Shown here: positions 55,154-64,000 of the stretch, in pieces
Layout of the letters: the number at the start of each line of letters is the position of its first letter
How positions within the stretch are numbered: the stretch's first letter is position 1
Assembly: GCF_003347515.1 (NCBI RefSeq)
Contig: NZ_QEII01000274.1
Span: 53,749 to 117,748, forward strand
Direction: 5' to 3'
Length of the DNA stretch: 64,000 nt
From: Rhodoferax ferrireducens
GTDB lineage: Bacteria; Pseudomonadota; Gammaproteobacteria; Burkholderiales; Burkholderiaceae_C
Notes under the pieces: generated by a model
Seen by the model: only the letters and a program-made list of their open reading frames with translations
Database searches by the model: none
Told to the model about the DNA's origin: nothing
Program-made: the position numbers and the translations under genes

Positions 55154-55799
55154 CCCCAGCTTTGCCGGGGTGACAGTAGGAGTTTGACGTTTGCGTGGGT
55201 ATGGGTGTCCATCGCAGAAACTTCTAATCGTGAGCCGCCAAGCAAACGAAAGGAAAAAACTGGATGGACAAGATAGAAAGCCTAAACCACACGAAGTGGG
55301 ACTGCAAGTACCACGTCGTATTCATACCGAAGAATCGAAGAAAGGTGTTGTACGGTCAGCTGCGGATGCATATCGGAGAGGTGTTTCGCGGGTTGGCGCA
55401 GCGCAAGGAGAGCCGGATAGAGGAGGGGCATTTGATGGCCGATCATGTCCACATGATGATCTCGATACCGCCGAAATACGCGGTGTCGACCGTGGTTGGC
55501 TATATCAAGGGCAAAAGTGCGACTCACTTGGCTCGGGTTTATGCAGAGCACAAGCGGAACTTTACAGGGCAAAGCTTCTGGGCGCGGGGGTATTTTGTGT
55601 CGACCGTAGGCCGAGATGAGGAGGTAATCCGCAACCACATTCGGCATCAAGAGAAGGAAGACGAAAGATTGGAGCAGCTTGGACTGTGGAGATAAGTTGC
55701 CACCGATTCGGTGGCGCCAAGAGTTGGGGCCGCGTTAGCGACCCCGTTTAGCCGCTTTGAGCGGCTCACCATTTTGAAAACCCCCGGCTTTGCCGGGGG
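55154..55799 (+). mobile_element. IS200/IS605-type element with hairpin ends
   Basis: The element is bounded by two similar subterminal hairpins. The left (55154-55170) has CCCC and GC stems around TTT with one A-C mismatch. The right (55781-55799) has a perfect CCCCCGGC-TTT-GCCGGGGG. Another hairpin, AGCCGC-TTTGA-GCGGCT, lies at 55750-55766. Palindromic ends without inverted repeats are the mark of this single-strand-transposing family. Exact cleavage sites cannot be fixed by eye. Confidence 0.82.
55264..55695 (+). CDS. tnpA: IS200/IS605 transposase TnpA with catalytic Tyr replaced by His
   Basis: This 143-residue Y1-HUH transposase has the start region NHTKWDCKYHVVFIPKNRRK and HUH motif DHVHMMISIPPK (His61, His63). 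The conserved nucleophile region reads VIRNHIRHQEKED. In active IS200-type TnpA the position of His125 is Tyr (xYIRxQEK). A single CAC-for-TAC change would explain it. The protein is probably inactive unless helped in trans. AAAGGAAA precedes the ATG. Confidence 0.9.
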   Translation: MDKIESLNHTKWDCKYHVVFIPKNRRKVLYGQLRMHIGEVFRGLAQRKESRIEEGHLMADHVHMMISIPPKYAVSTVVGYIKGKSATHLARVYAEHKRNFTGQSFWARGYFVSTVGRDEEVIRNHIRHQEKEDERLEQLGLWR

Positions 55800-55830
55800 A
55801 TGGTTATTTCAGGATAGCCTTTCCTTCTTT

Positions 55831-58800
55831 TCAAGATTGGTCAGCGGTTGTATCTTCGGGTGCACTGCTGATCGAGAATTTCCAGAGAATCCAGAGCAGG
55901 AGCAACTCATAGCTGCTGGCTAGCACGCCCTCACGGGTGACCACTGCTACAACGCGTTCTGGTGCGACTTTGCTTGTAGTGCCGAAGCGTGCAACATCTA
56001 ACTGAAAAGTTGGACTCATTGTTTTCTTAGGCTCGATGAAACTGTCAAGTTTCCAAGTTTCTGCAAAATTTCTAATTTCTTTGTGTAGTGTATTTTTAGA
56101 TATGAGTTGTACATCTTTTGATGTGAGACTCGTGGCCGCTAAAAACTGGGCCATGTATTTGAAATGATGTTCTTCAAACAAAATGATTTGGCGTGACGGG
56201 CCAACAGTGTCAAGCCAGTCCTGCATTGCCCGACAGGACAAACTTGGCAGTTTTACATTTTCAACTAGGCTCAACAGATGGTGAAACCTCGGCATAGGGA
56301 TGGCAGCGAGAATCTGATAACTCTCATACCTGTTTTGGATTGGTGTGAGTTTGGCCGAGGCTGTATTCAGGGCTGATGTCAGCGCGGCAACTTCAACCGG
56401 AGTCAATTTTGAATTGTTTCCGGCTGAGCTCTCTGTTTGTCCAACGGCCAGTAGCCGCAGAAATCGCATCGCGCGCACAAGCGTGGGCTCGAGGAGCTCG
56501 GGTACTGCATCTTGCACGTTGAGATTGTGCGATAGGTAGTCACCGTTGACTTCAATGCGGTCCAGGTCAATCAGGTTGACAGGGCGAAGCAGTCCTGAGG
56601 GCAGTGGCCGATGCGCTATTGGCGGCAGCCACAGATGCATGCAGTTAATGTAGCTGCGCAATGTGACGCCCGGACCGCCGTGGCCGAGCAGTCGGGCAAC
56701 GGCCCACAGCACCCGGCGGTCAATTCGTGGACTGCCGAGTAGAAGTTGGCGCGCATCTTCTGGCTCGACCGTGCTTGGTGTCATGCCAGGGCTGACAGGG
56801 AGTCCCTGCAGCAAGGCAAATATGCGCATGGCAAAGCCATGGCGCAGTGTGTGCAAGGTACTCCCTTCATGCCCAGTTATGTCCTTGATGTCAGTGAGCA
56901 GTCGGCTGCCGATGGCTCCCTTTTGAGCTCTGAAGGTTTCCTTTGAGATTCCGGCGAGCAGGGGCGACCTTGAATTGAGACCCTCACGGTGCGTCCACCG
57001 ATTCATCACAACTTGGATCACTTCCAGTTCCACTGCAGTCAGCGCTTCAATGAGTGGCACCTTGCGTTTGGAGTGTGTGGTCTTCAAGGGTCTGACTGAA
57101 TTGCTGGCCACCAGAACCATGATGGTTGATGCGATGTAAAGCCAATCCGACCTGAGCAGACCCACGGCTTCTCCCAGGCGCAAACCAAAACGGGCGCAAA
57201 CCAGCAGCACAAACGCACCGGACAGGGAAAGATCGTCAAGCGCTGAAACTCTCCGCCTGTCGAGTTGTTTCGCCAGAACCGCCTCGTATTCCTCAATCGA
57301 GACCATCCCGGGTCGCCCAACCCCCACGGTGAGGTCCGAGGAAATCTCTGACCAGTCTGGGTCGGGTAGGCCATACGTTGACCTCGCAAAATCATGAAAT
57401 TCGCGTAACTGAATCAAAGTCCGAAGGGGTGCGTCAGTATCCCCGGCCGAACCGGAATCATCTGAATCCTCTTCATCGCCCGTGTTTGTTGCACCGGAAT
57501 CGGCGAGGTCGTCTGAACGGACCGCGGTCGGATCCATGGCTGCGACTATTTTTTCATACCATTCGGTGAGTTCATCCTCTTCGACATCAATCCAGTTTTC
57601 CCCGGCCGCGACCGACAGGAAGGCATTTTCAAGTGAGTACCAATATCGCTGTGCCGTGTTGGCGCGCAGGTACTCCCGTCCGCCACGCTTTGGCTTGCGC
57701 TTGAGAACATGAACTATGAAATGACACAGCATGAAGGGCGCATCACCGCGCGCAAAACCTGACGTTTTGACGGCACGTGCGATCTGCGCCGCGATCCTGG
57801 AATTGTCCTCTTTGGATTTCAGCAAATCCTTCACCTGATCAAACAACACCTTGCATCGGTCCATGGCTGGTTCGTCGCCGCGGCTGGCCGGAGCGTGATG
57901 GTTTCTGAAAAAAGTCTCCACGTTCATGTCGCCATCCGTTGGGTCGACACCGGATGACCTGGCCATGTCGCCTGAGAAGGTGGGTGCCGCGCGCTTGACG
58001 ATGCGAATCCAATCGGCGTGGGGCAGGGCGGACGACGGTCTGCGTCCCGATAGATAGGCCGCCATGAAACCTCGGAGTCCGAGCGCATTCTTTTGTGATT
58101 GCAGCGCTACCAGCTCTCGGATCAACTCTGCGAGGGTGTGTTGTTTGGGATTCAGACGGGCGCACAAAGGACCCAAGGCGGCGGGCAGTGGGGGGACTGC
58201 GGACGATGATTTTCCTTTGATCGCCAAGGAAATCCAGTGAGCCGCCCGGTCTGTCACTTCGATGCGAACTGCGGGTTTGCCGTCCTGCCAGGGTGCCCCA
58301 TGCCCCCATTCGAGCCAATACCTTGACTCAAAGCGCACCAGTTGAATGCCCTCGCCATTGCATAACAAGGTGCTCAGCATCGGAAAATTCGTCAGCCCAG
58401 AGTACAAAACCAAATCCATGGCCGCCAATGCCGCGGCCAACACCGGGCGTTCGGCCGTGAGCGTGCGCGCTTGAACCAGAGATTCAAAGCCTGCTGAGAA
58501 ATCAGCCAGACGTTGGTGGGCCGTCAAAGCCTGCTCGGTAAAGCAGGCTCGCCCCTCTTTGATCAGGACATAGCGGCGCCTGAGTTTGGCGTGTCTGCCC
58601 TTGGCGCGCCACTCCGAAGACAAAAAGCTTTCCAGTGCTTCATAGCGCAGCGAACCCATGACATGCGGAAGGCCCAGCTTGCGCATGAGCATCTGCCTGC
58701 CAATTTGATCGAACTCATCGGAAGAGAGCTGATCGACGGTGCGACCGCCCAAGAAAGCCAGGACTTCTTCCTTGGCAATTGCCTGCACTGCCTGATGGAG

Positions 58801-61257
58801 TTTTTGACGGCGAATGGCGCGCGCCTCGCGGCCAAAAGGCCTGGTACTTTGCAGGATCTCCTTTTCCACCCTCAAGGGCGTGTCAATGTGAAGGGCGTAT
58901 GGCGCATCATTGGGGAGGGTAAATCCGATGTCATCTTGAAGGCGATTGACCAGTGGGCGTGCAACCTCAAAGTCTTCCAGGGGAACCCGTCCGGAAAAGT
59001 CTCCATGGCTTTCGGCATCCCGCTCGGCATGACCCAGCAGCGCATCACGGATGTCGGCATGCAGGCCCAGGCGGCGCAGTTGAGTTGATGAGAAATGCCT
59101 GAAGAGATTCCAGGGCAAAGACCAGTTGAAACGACAGGTCAAGTCCAACTGGGATTCAGACACTTCCATCCAGTCAAAGGTGGGCTCTTGGCGAAGAAAA
59201 AAGAACAGGGGCAACTTGGCCTCTGGATCCGAGCGAAGTACCCGCTCTACCTCCTCCGAGAATTTGGGAGCATCCCCATGAAGCGCAGCACAAAGGCGCC
59301 CCAAATGTGGCAGGTAGATGTCCCGCAATAGCCTCTTGGCGAAGTCACTGAGGATGCAGATGCGGGAGCCCTGCGTCGGGCCAGCGACCTTATCCTGCAC
59401 GTAGATCAGACCACGCTCCAGATCAATCCATGCCAAAGACTGAAAGGGCGAGTTCACCGGGCGAGTCCCGGTGCTGGACAACAACGCCAAAACGGTAAGT
59501 GCAGTCAGTAAGTTGTGATGCTCGCACCACAATTCAGGCCTTGCCGCCTTGTTGACTCGCTCAGTCAACTCAGCAATTGATCTTCTTAGCAACGGCAGGT
59601 TGACGTCTAGTTCGCTGCCCGCGGCGTTGCGCTGTTCATCAATTGGCGGCAGCACCATTTGAGCAAAATCAGTCGCAAGACACCCACCCAGCAGTCCCGC
59701 CACCTCAAATCCTCGGTAACTCCCATACGCGCAGGCAGAGGGCAACGCCGTTCGGTGATCCGACGCCAGAAGACGCGCACTTGCATGGTCTTGCGATTGT
59801 TGAAATACCTTCAGGGACAGACGGCTCGCAGTTGCGGGGCCGGAGAGCCGCGTCAAGGACTCTGAATTTGCAAAGACCGCGCCAAACCAGTTCGCCAGAG
59901 TTGCTTCAGGATTCAGACCTTGCCAGACGTCGTCCAGGTCGCCGGCTGACGGGCAGTTTCGCAATGCCTGGACTATGGGTTTGGCGATGATCCCCATCAG
60001 CTTGTATTCCCAGACTTCTGACAGTGGTGTCACCCATTGCTCGTGATCGCTTGTGGCGGGGGGCGCTTTCCAGCGCTTGCTGAAACGCGGGGCCAATTTG
60101 TGAATCGACTTGCCCGCGATGTTTAATCGCCAATCAATACTTGACTCGGCGCCGAAACGAATTTTGCTGGCGTCGTTTATGGACTGACCCGTCAACAACG
60201 CCAGGAGCGCCACTGCCGCGCCAAATCGGTCAACCTTGTTGTCTGCATTCAAAAATTCTTTCAGACGTGCGAAAACAAGTGCTTCTTCGTCGGAGGAGAT
60301 GTGGTGCCATGAATGCGGCAGGAAGAGGTACTTCTCCAGCATTTCAAGGCGCAATTTTTCGCCATTGAACCGTCGTTTGCTGTCTGACTCTGCCGGGTCA
60401 GTTTCTTGAATGCTTTTGTCCGCGCTGGGCCGATTCCGCTCTTCTGCCCCTTCGAGCCCCGGCTCTTGGCTGAACTGGGCATGGGAGAATTGTTCAGAAT
60501 CAAAGTGAAATGTTGAGTATGGGTCGAAGCTGCCGGCTCCGTGGACCGTAGATTTGACAGGAAGCTTTGACCACGGCCGGTGTTCAAGAATGGAAATCAG
60601 GGAGTTGAAAAAAGACCGGGCACTGGCCTCGCCAGTGTCGGCAAGTGCCGACCGGCACCGCATTAATGTTTCGCTTTCAAACTCAAAAAAGCTGGTTGAA
60701 CTGCCGGCCAACTTGTCAATCCACGCGCGGCGCTCGTGCCCGGTGGTCTCGCTGACGTAGCGCAATGTCCGGCAAACGTCATGTAAATGAGCCTCCCTGG
60801 TGATTGACGATTCCAGGGCATCCAAGGCCCGAACCAAGACGTACAGGCGCAGAACCTGCAACCAGGTGGCCACTTCATCTGCGGGGAGGGCGCGTCGGCA
60901 AGCCGCCATGCTGGCAAGATATTGCTCCTCCATGTCCATGCGAAACATTTTTTCGACGCGTTGATCTGGCCCGAAAGGCCGGATTTGCGCGCCTAAATCG
61001 GTATCGTTCCAGCAAATCTGGGCCAACCGATGAAGGCCTGAGCAATGGATGTTGTCGGTAGACCAGTCGGACAAAATGCCGATGGATTCCCGACTGCTGA
61101 TGAAAGTAATTACTGAAAATGGGAAGCGTGTATCGGTGGAATCGCAACAGAGCGACATGATTCGCGACAGCGTCGACTCTGCCTTGACGCTTCGTGAAAG
61201 CGCCCACAGGCTGTCCAATTTGGTTAGCTGTTGTACCAATGGTCCCAAATATTGCAA
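55831..61257 (-). CDS. Giant protein with two tyrosine-recombinase-like cores
   Basis: Up to 1808 residues, far above the usual 300-450 for tyrosine recombinases. The C-terminal core is complete: Arg1360 (FGLRLGEAVGL), Lys1397/1399 (THSKRKVPL), His1469-Arg1472 (HTLRHGF), His1526 (RLLGHGG) and Tyr1536 (LRSYINC). An upstream core keeps Arg599 (STGTRPVN), Arg720 (FRHFSSTQLRRLG) and His743 (LLGHAERD) but lacks a Tyr at the expected spot. An acidic linker (GDEEDSDDSGSAGDTD) lies near 1285. The first start is TTG 61257; the frame stays open for about 60 bases more, so the true start is unclear. It could be an integrase of an unknown mobile element. No named family recognised. Confidence 0.75.
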   Translation of the reverse strand: MQYLGPLVQQLTKLDSLWALSRSVKAESTLSRIMSLCCDSTDTRFPFSVITFISSRESIGILSDWSTDNIHCSGLHRLAQICWNDTDLGAQIRPFGPDQRVEKMFRMDMEEQYLASMAACRRALPADEVATWLQVLRLYVLVRALDALESSITREAHLHDVCRTLRYVSETTGHERRAWIDKLAGSSTSFFEFESETLMRCRSALADTGEASARSFFNSLISILEHRPWSKLPVKSTVHGAGSFDPYSTFHFDSEQFSHAQFSQEPGLEGAEERNRPSADKSIQETDPAESDSKRRFNGEKLRLEMLEKYLFLPHSWHHISSDEEALVFARLKEFLNADNKVDRFGAAVALLALLTGQSINDASKIRFGAESSIDWRLNIAGKSIHKLAPRFSKRWKAPPATSDHEQWVTPLSEVWEYKLMGIIAKPIVQALRNCPSAGDLDDVWQGLNPEATLANWFGAVFANSESLTRLSGPATASRLSLKVFQQSQDHASARLLASDHRTALPSACAYGSYRGFEVAGLLGGCLATDFAQMVLPPIDEQRNAAGSELDVNLPLLRRSIAELTERVNKAARPELWCEHHNLLTALTVLALLSSTGTRPVNSPFQSLAWIDLERGLIYVQDKVAGPTQGSRICILSDFAKRLLRDIYLPHLGRLCAALHGDAPKFSEEVERVLRSDPEAKLPLFFFLRQEPTFDWMEVSESQLDLTCRFNWSLPWNLFRHFSSTQLRRLGLHADIRDALLGHAERDAESHGDFSGRVPLEDFEVARPLVNRLQDDIGFTLPNDAPYALHIDTPLRVEKEILQSTRPFGREARAIRRQKLHQAVQAIAKEEVLAFLGGRTVDQLSSDEFDQIGRQMLMRKLGLPHVMGSLRYEALESFLSSEWRAKGRHAKLRRRYVLIKEGRACFTEQALTAHQRLADFSAGFESLVQARTLTAERPVLAAALAAMDLVLYSGLTNFPMLSTLLCNGEGIQLVRFESRYWLEWGHGAPWQDGKPAVRIEVTDRAAHWISLAIKGKSSSAVPPLPAALGPLCARLNPKQHTLAELIRELVALQSQKNALGLRGFMAAYLSGRRPSSALPHADWIRIVKRAAPTFSGDMARSSGVDPTDGDMNVETFFRNHHAPASRGDEPAMDRCKVLFDQVKDLLKSKEDNSRIAAQIARAVKTSGFARGDAPFMLCHFIVHVLKRKPKRGGREYLRANTAQRYWYSLENAFLSVAAGENWIDVEEDELTEWYEKIVAAMDPTAVRSDDLADSGATNTGDEEDSDDSGSAGDTDAPLRTLIQLREFHDFARSTYGLPDPDWSEISSDLTVGVGRPGMVSIEEYEAVLAKQLDRRRVSALDDLSLSGAFVLLVCARFGLRLGEAVGLLRSDWLYIASTIMVLVASNSVRPLKTTHSKRKVPLIEALTAVELEVIQVVMNRWTHREGLNSRSPLLAGISKETFRAQKGAIGSRLLTDIKDITGHEGSTLHTLRHGFAMRIFALLQGLPVSPGMTPSTVEPEDARQLLLGSPRIDRRVLWAVARLLGHGGPGVTLRSYINCMHLWLPPIAHRPLPSGLLRPVNLIDLDRIEVNGDYLSHNLNVQDAVPELLEPTLVRAMRFLRLLAVGQTESSAGNNSKLTPVEVAALTSALNTASAKLTPIQNRYESYQILAAIPMPRFHHLLSLVENVKLPSLSCRAMQDWLDTVGPSRQIILFEEHHFKYMAQFLAATSLTSKDVQLISKNTLHKEIRNFAETWKLDSFIEPKKTMSPTFQLDVARFGTTSKVAPERVVAVVTREGVLASSYELLLLWILWKFSISSAPEDTTADQS

Positions 61258-61454
61258 TGCCGAAAGGGCGGGAGTCTTTTTTGAAATGGGGTCGACCGAG
61301 TTAAACAGGGCATTGACACCAATTCACACTGAGCGGATGATAACCACTAAGTCCTTGTTGGATAACGATTAATCTACAAATGGCAACTTCTAATCCTGAC
61401 TTAGGTCTATAAACCGCAGTCGTCTCATAAAGATACGGGGCTTTCCCCGTAAGT

Positions 61455-61480
61455 AAACGCCAACTTTCGAGTTGGCGTTT
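61455..61480. terminator. Strong hairpin terminator
   Basis: AAACGCCAACT pairs with AGTTGGCGTTT around TTCG, with a T-rich flank on the plus strand. A smaller hairpin ACGGGG-CTTT-CCCCGT lies just before (near 61435-61450). It would end transcripts of the decayed integrase. Confidence 0.75.
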
Positions 61481-61504
61481 TGCTTTGTGTCGAGGTCTGT
61501 GTCG

Positions 61505-62520
61505 TCACAGATTCTGCCGTTTCCAATTTAGACCATTGGGGTTGTGACGGTGTGATCCGTACGATTTCATATGCACCCAGTTTGCGTATGACACCGATTC
61601 GATCGGAACACGGACAACGCAACCGTCAAACGATAGTGCTCTAGGTGTGACCACTGGCCTCTTATTGTCCTGCCTCAGGGCAATGTCGGCGTTCTGTTCC
61701 AACGGGCTGTTGCCGGCGGTGGCGCGCAAGGCGTACGGCGCCATGTTGTCACCAGTGATCCCAACCTGATCCATATAGAACACCACCTCCGCATAGACAG
61801 CGCCTGGCGTCAAGGCACTTGTAATCGTTCCGGCCGGCAACGCACCACGGATTCGCCGAACTAAGAGGCTGTCCAACTCCGCGCAACGGCCAGCGGCTTC
61901 AGGGTACTCCGCCACCAAACGCAATGTCTTGGAGTGGGTCGGCAGATAGCGCAGTTTGTCGCCCCTGCCCTGTACGCACAGGTGCGGCACACTGCGGCGT
62001 TCCTGGTTGACGTCCTTCACCCGCAATTTGGTCAGATCTTCGAGGCGCAGCGCGTAGTACAGTAACAGCAACAGGTTCGTTCGGTCGCGACTGTCGTTCG
62101 GTGGCACCTACAGTAGCGTGCGCCTGGACATCGCCCAGCATTTGCGTTTTGCCCTCATAACACTCGACTTTTGGCCTCATCACGCCCTTGACCGGATTGT
62201 GCGTGACTGTATTGGCCTAGCACAGATAGTCATACTGCGAAGCCAGCATCCTTAACTTGCGCCGGATAGTGGCACCGGCCAGACCTTGTTTCTTCGCACC
62301 AGCGCGACTGGCCAGAATGTGGCCACCGATCACCCGAGAGGAACTCCTGCGGCCGATTGATGCCGGTGAAGCTCATGAAAACACGCAATTCGTTTTAATA
62401 CGCACGCCGGGTTTGCACGCCGCCCAGATTGGCAAACCACTGCGACTCCGGTGGCATTGCGTCCAGAGGCTGGAACTCGGGCGCACTCAGCAGGCGAAGG
62501 GCGTTCGGCTCAGTCGCGAG
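61505..62520 (-). pseudogene. Decayed XerC/D-like tyrosine recombinase
   Basis: Reading the minus strand in pieces recovers a whole integrase: EFQPLDAMPPESQWFANLGGVQTRRAY, a TAA stop, NELRVFMSFTGINRPQEF, a frame change, GLAGATIRRKLRMLASQYDYLC, a TAG stop, NPVKGVMRPKVECYEGKTQM, a further shift, LRLEDLTKLRVKDV and APYALRATAGNSPLEQNADIAL. The final LGH and Tyr box is lost. At least two stops and two frameshifts are present. Once related to phage-like or island integrases. Confidence 0.82.
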
Positions 62521-62550
62521 GTCGCTTGATTCACCGGCCTGGATGGCCGT

Positions 62551-63111
62551 TTATAGGCTGCTTTTCAATCCCTGGTCCGCCGGCAAGCTCCATACCTCGA
62601 TGCCGGGCACGGTTTCGAGTCCCACTTGCCGCCCCGAGGTGAAGCCAGGGCAGCTGAACACCACATAGCGGTGCAGCACGTCCGGCACCAGTGCCAAGCG
62701 CGCCACGTCCTGGCGCAGCCGGTCATGACGTCCGGGGTGGCTGGCGGCGAACACTTCGGCGGCCAACAAACCTGCCTCCACGCTCTGCATGTCAAAACCG
62801 GTATGGGGTCCGAGGTGAATGCGCAGGCCTTGCAGCAGAAGCTGCGGATGCTGCTGCAGTACCCAGCGCGCCGCCTGCAGGCGCGCTAACGAGGTCAAGT
62901 TTTGGTTGACTTGTTCGATCAGATTCAGGGGGCGCTCACCACTGGGCGTGCGCGCGCTGTCTGAGAACTTCAGGAGCCGCAGCACTTGAAAGCTGTCGGA
63001 CTCGTTGGCCAGCAAGTCACGCAGTGCGCGCACCGTACGATCGCCAGCAGTGCTCACCACTTGTACCGCCTGGTCAAGTTCCTTGATCGAAGAGATGTGA
63101 AGTGCAGCCAT
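62551..63111 (-). CDS. Hypothetical protein
   Basis: The 186-residue protein starts MAALHISSIKELDQAVQVV. Helical, no signal, no recognisable catalytic motif (SVEAGLLAAEVFAASHPGRHDRLRQDVARLALVPD is the most structured part). No strong ribosome site is visible. It lies between the decayed integrase and an IS3 remnant and may itself be a truncated island gene. Confidence 0.45.
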   Translation of the reverse strand: MAALHISSIKELDQAVQVVSTAGDRTVRALRDLLANESDSFQVLRLLKFSDSARTPSGERPLNLIEQVNQNLTSLARLQAARWVLQQHPQLLLQGLRIHLGPHTGFDMQSVEAGLLAAEVFAASHPGRHDRLRQDVARLALVPDVLHRYVVFSCPGFTSGRQVGLETVPGIEVWSLPADQGLKSSL

Positions 63112-63256
63112 GGCAACCCAATAGCAATTGATAGCCTATTTTATCAATCGTTAAATTATCAAAAAAATGCTCCACCGGGAGCCAGTTTGAGGTGGTGCGA
63201 CTGACCTTCAACGTAGCGTTTGCGGGTACGTGCCAAACCTAGTTGACGGTGGGGTC

Positions 63257-63770
63257 TCAGGCCAGTTGCTGACGGTCACGAGTGGCCGGTATGGAGCAAC
63301 CCAAATTCACGTAAACGGAATACCAGATACCTGACGGCGATGGACACCGGCTTGGCTCCGGCGCGTCCAGAACAAAGTCTGTTTCCATGGAGCTGCTCTG
63401 ACGCCAGCCCACAATCCGGCGCGCATAGACATCAATCACGAAGGCCACGTATTGCCAGCTTTGCCAGGTCGAGACATACGTGAAGTCCGACACCCATAAC
63501 TGGTTGGGCCGGTCTGCCTTGGATTGCCGCTTCACGCGGTCCAGTGGGCATGGCGCATTGGCATCACTGATGGTGGTGCGTACGACCTTGCCACGGCGCA
63601 CACCACGCAGGCCAGGCGCCGCATCAACCGCTCGACCGTGCAGCGGGTCACAGCAATGCCTTCGCGGTTCATCTGATGTCAGACCTTGTCAGCGCCGTAG
63701 ACCTGCATATTGGCCTGCCGGACGCGCTCGATGTGCGGCGCCAGGGCAACCTTGCGCTGGACTCGTGCAC
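63257..63770 (-). pseudogene. IS3-family transposase (OrfB) remnant
   Basis: The piece 63257-63601 keeps the integrase-core start LWVSDFTYVSTWQSWQYVAFVIDVYARRIVGW and METDFVLDA, then loses frame (PEPSRCPSPSGIWYSVYVN). Upstream, other frames hold RCTVERLMRRLA-like and HIERVRQANMQVYGADKV-like residues typical of OrfB, with a stop between. The C-terminal two thirds of the DDE domain is missing. Confidence 0.75.
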
Positions 63771-63812
63771 AGCACAGCGCCGGGTTTCGCTGCTGTGCTG
63801 CATGCCGTCGCG

Positions 63813-64000
63813 TCACTGCAGGCGCTGCAGCAGGTCCAGGGTCGGATAGCCGTCCGCCGGCAGGCCAAGGCTCTGCTGGTATCGGCGAACGCCGCGCAAT
63901 GTGGCCGGACCCATCATGCCGTCGGGCGTGCCGCTGTCGAAGCCACGTGCGTTCAGCACCGTCTGCAGCGCCAGCAACTGGCTGCGCGTCAGTAGCTGCA
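63813..64000 (-). CDS. C-terminal peptidoglycan-binding domain of a cell-wall protein (partial)
   Basis: The frame enters the window from the right and ends at a TGA at 63813-63815. The last about 62 residues (LLTRSQLLALQTVLNARGFD, then GTPDGMMGPATLRGVRRYQQSLGLPADGYPT) form a PG_binding_1 domain. This domain often ends lytic murein transglycosylases (MltB-like) or lysins, but the catalytic part lies outside the window. The gene looks intact in the visible part and may mark the return to core chromosome. Confidence 0.75.
   Translation of the reverse strand, partial: QLLTRSQLLALQTVLNARGFDSGTPDGMMGPATLRGVRRYQQSLGLPADGYPTLDLLQRLQ

Overview
The window is GC-rich DNA from a betaproteobacterium, most likely Burkholderiales and close to the Comamonadaceae. 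The genus is not certain. The clues are a fused IcmF mutase, ETF-quinone oxidoreductase, split-type PntAB, a lysine/alanine-rich histone-like protein and the general codon use. About two thirds is one catabolic region. The last third is an accessory region full of insertion sequences and decayed recombinases.

Catabolic region (1-42.6 kb). After a partial acyl-CoA dehydrogenase, a ferredoxin reductase and a divergent chemoreceptor, a long operon (4274-15482) encodes an AveC-like membrane protein, a small sulfite-oxidase-fold molybdoprotein, and an ethylbenzene/p-cymene-dehydrogenase-type molybdenum hydroxylase. The hydroxylase genes run gamma, beta, Tat-exported alpha, TorD-like chaperone. An amine-oxidase-like flavoprotein and a MoxR ATPase/VWA maturation pair follow. 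A second unit holds a crotonase and IcmF, which converts isobutyryl-CoA to butyryl-CoA. A third holds DUF1302, DUF1329, a YCF48-like protein and an RND pump, probably for hydrophobic substrate handling. The fourth (28382-40671) is a complete p-cumate meta-cleavage pathway: Rieske dioxygenase with small subunit, reductase and ferredoxin, dihydrodiol dehydrogenase, extradiol dioxygenase, decarboxylase, hydrolase, hydratase, aldolase and acylating aldehyde dehydrogenase. It also has a CymR-type repressor and an acyl-CoA ligase.

Reading the units together: the molybdenum enzyme would hydroxylate the methyl group of p-cymene without oxygen, the product would be oxidised to p-cumate, and the cmt enzymes would open the ring with oxygen. 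The hydrolase step releases isobutyrate. The ligase and IcmF then feed it to beta-oxidation, with electrons passing through ETF-QO. Two sets of shared promoter motifs tie the units together. A 27-base motif precedes both the molybdenum operon and the crotonase/IcmF operon, and a cumate-operator-like block precedes both the DUF1302 and the cmt operons. Alcohol and aldehyde dehydrogenases for the middle steps were not seen.

Accessory region (42.6-64 kb). It holds a frameshifted IS110, pntB with a pntA2 whose upstream region looks captured from another gene, a transglutaminase-like protein, a MarR/membrane-protein pair, two Ala/Lys-rich proteins and an exactly bounded IS21 element sitting inside one copy of a roughly 300 bp duplicated upstream region. 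It also holds an IS200-like element whose transposase lacks its catalytic tyrosine, a 1808-residue protein with two tyrosine-recombinase-like cores (one degenerate, one intact), a decayed integrase, an IS3 remnant and the C-terminus of a peptidoglycan-binding protein.
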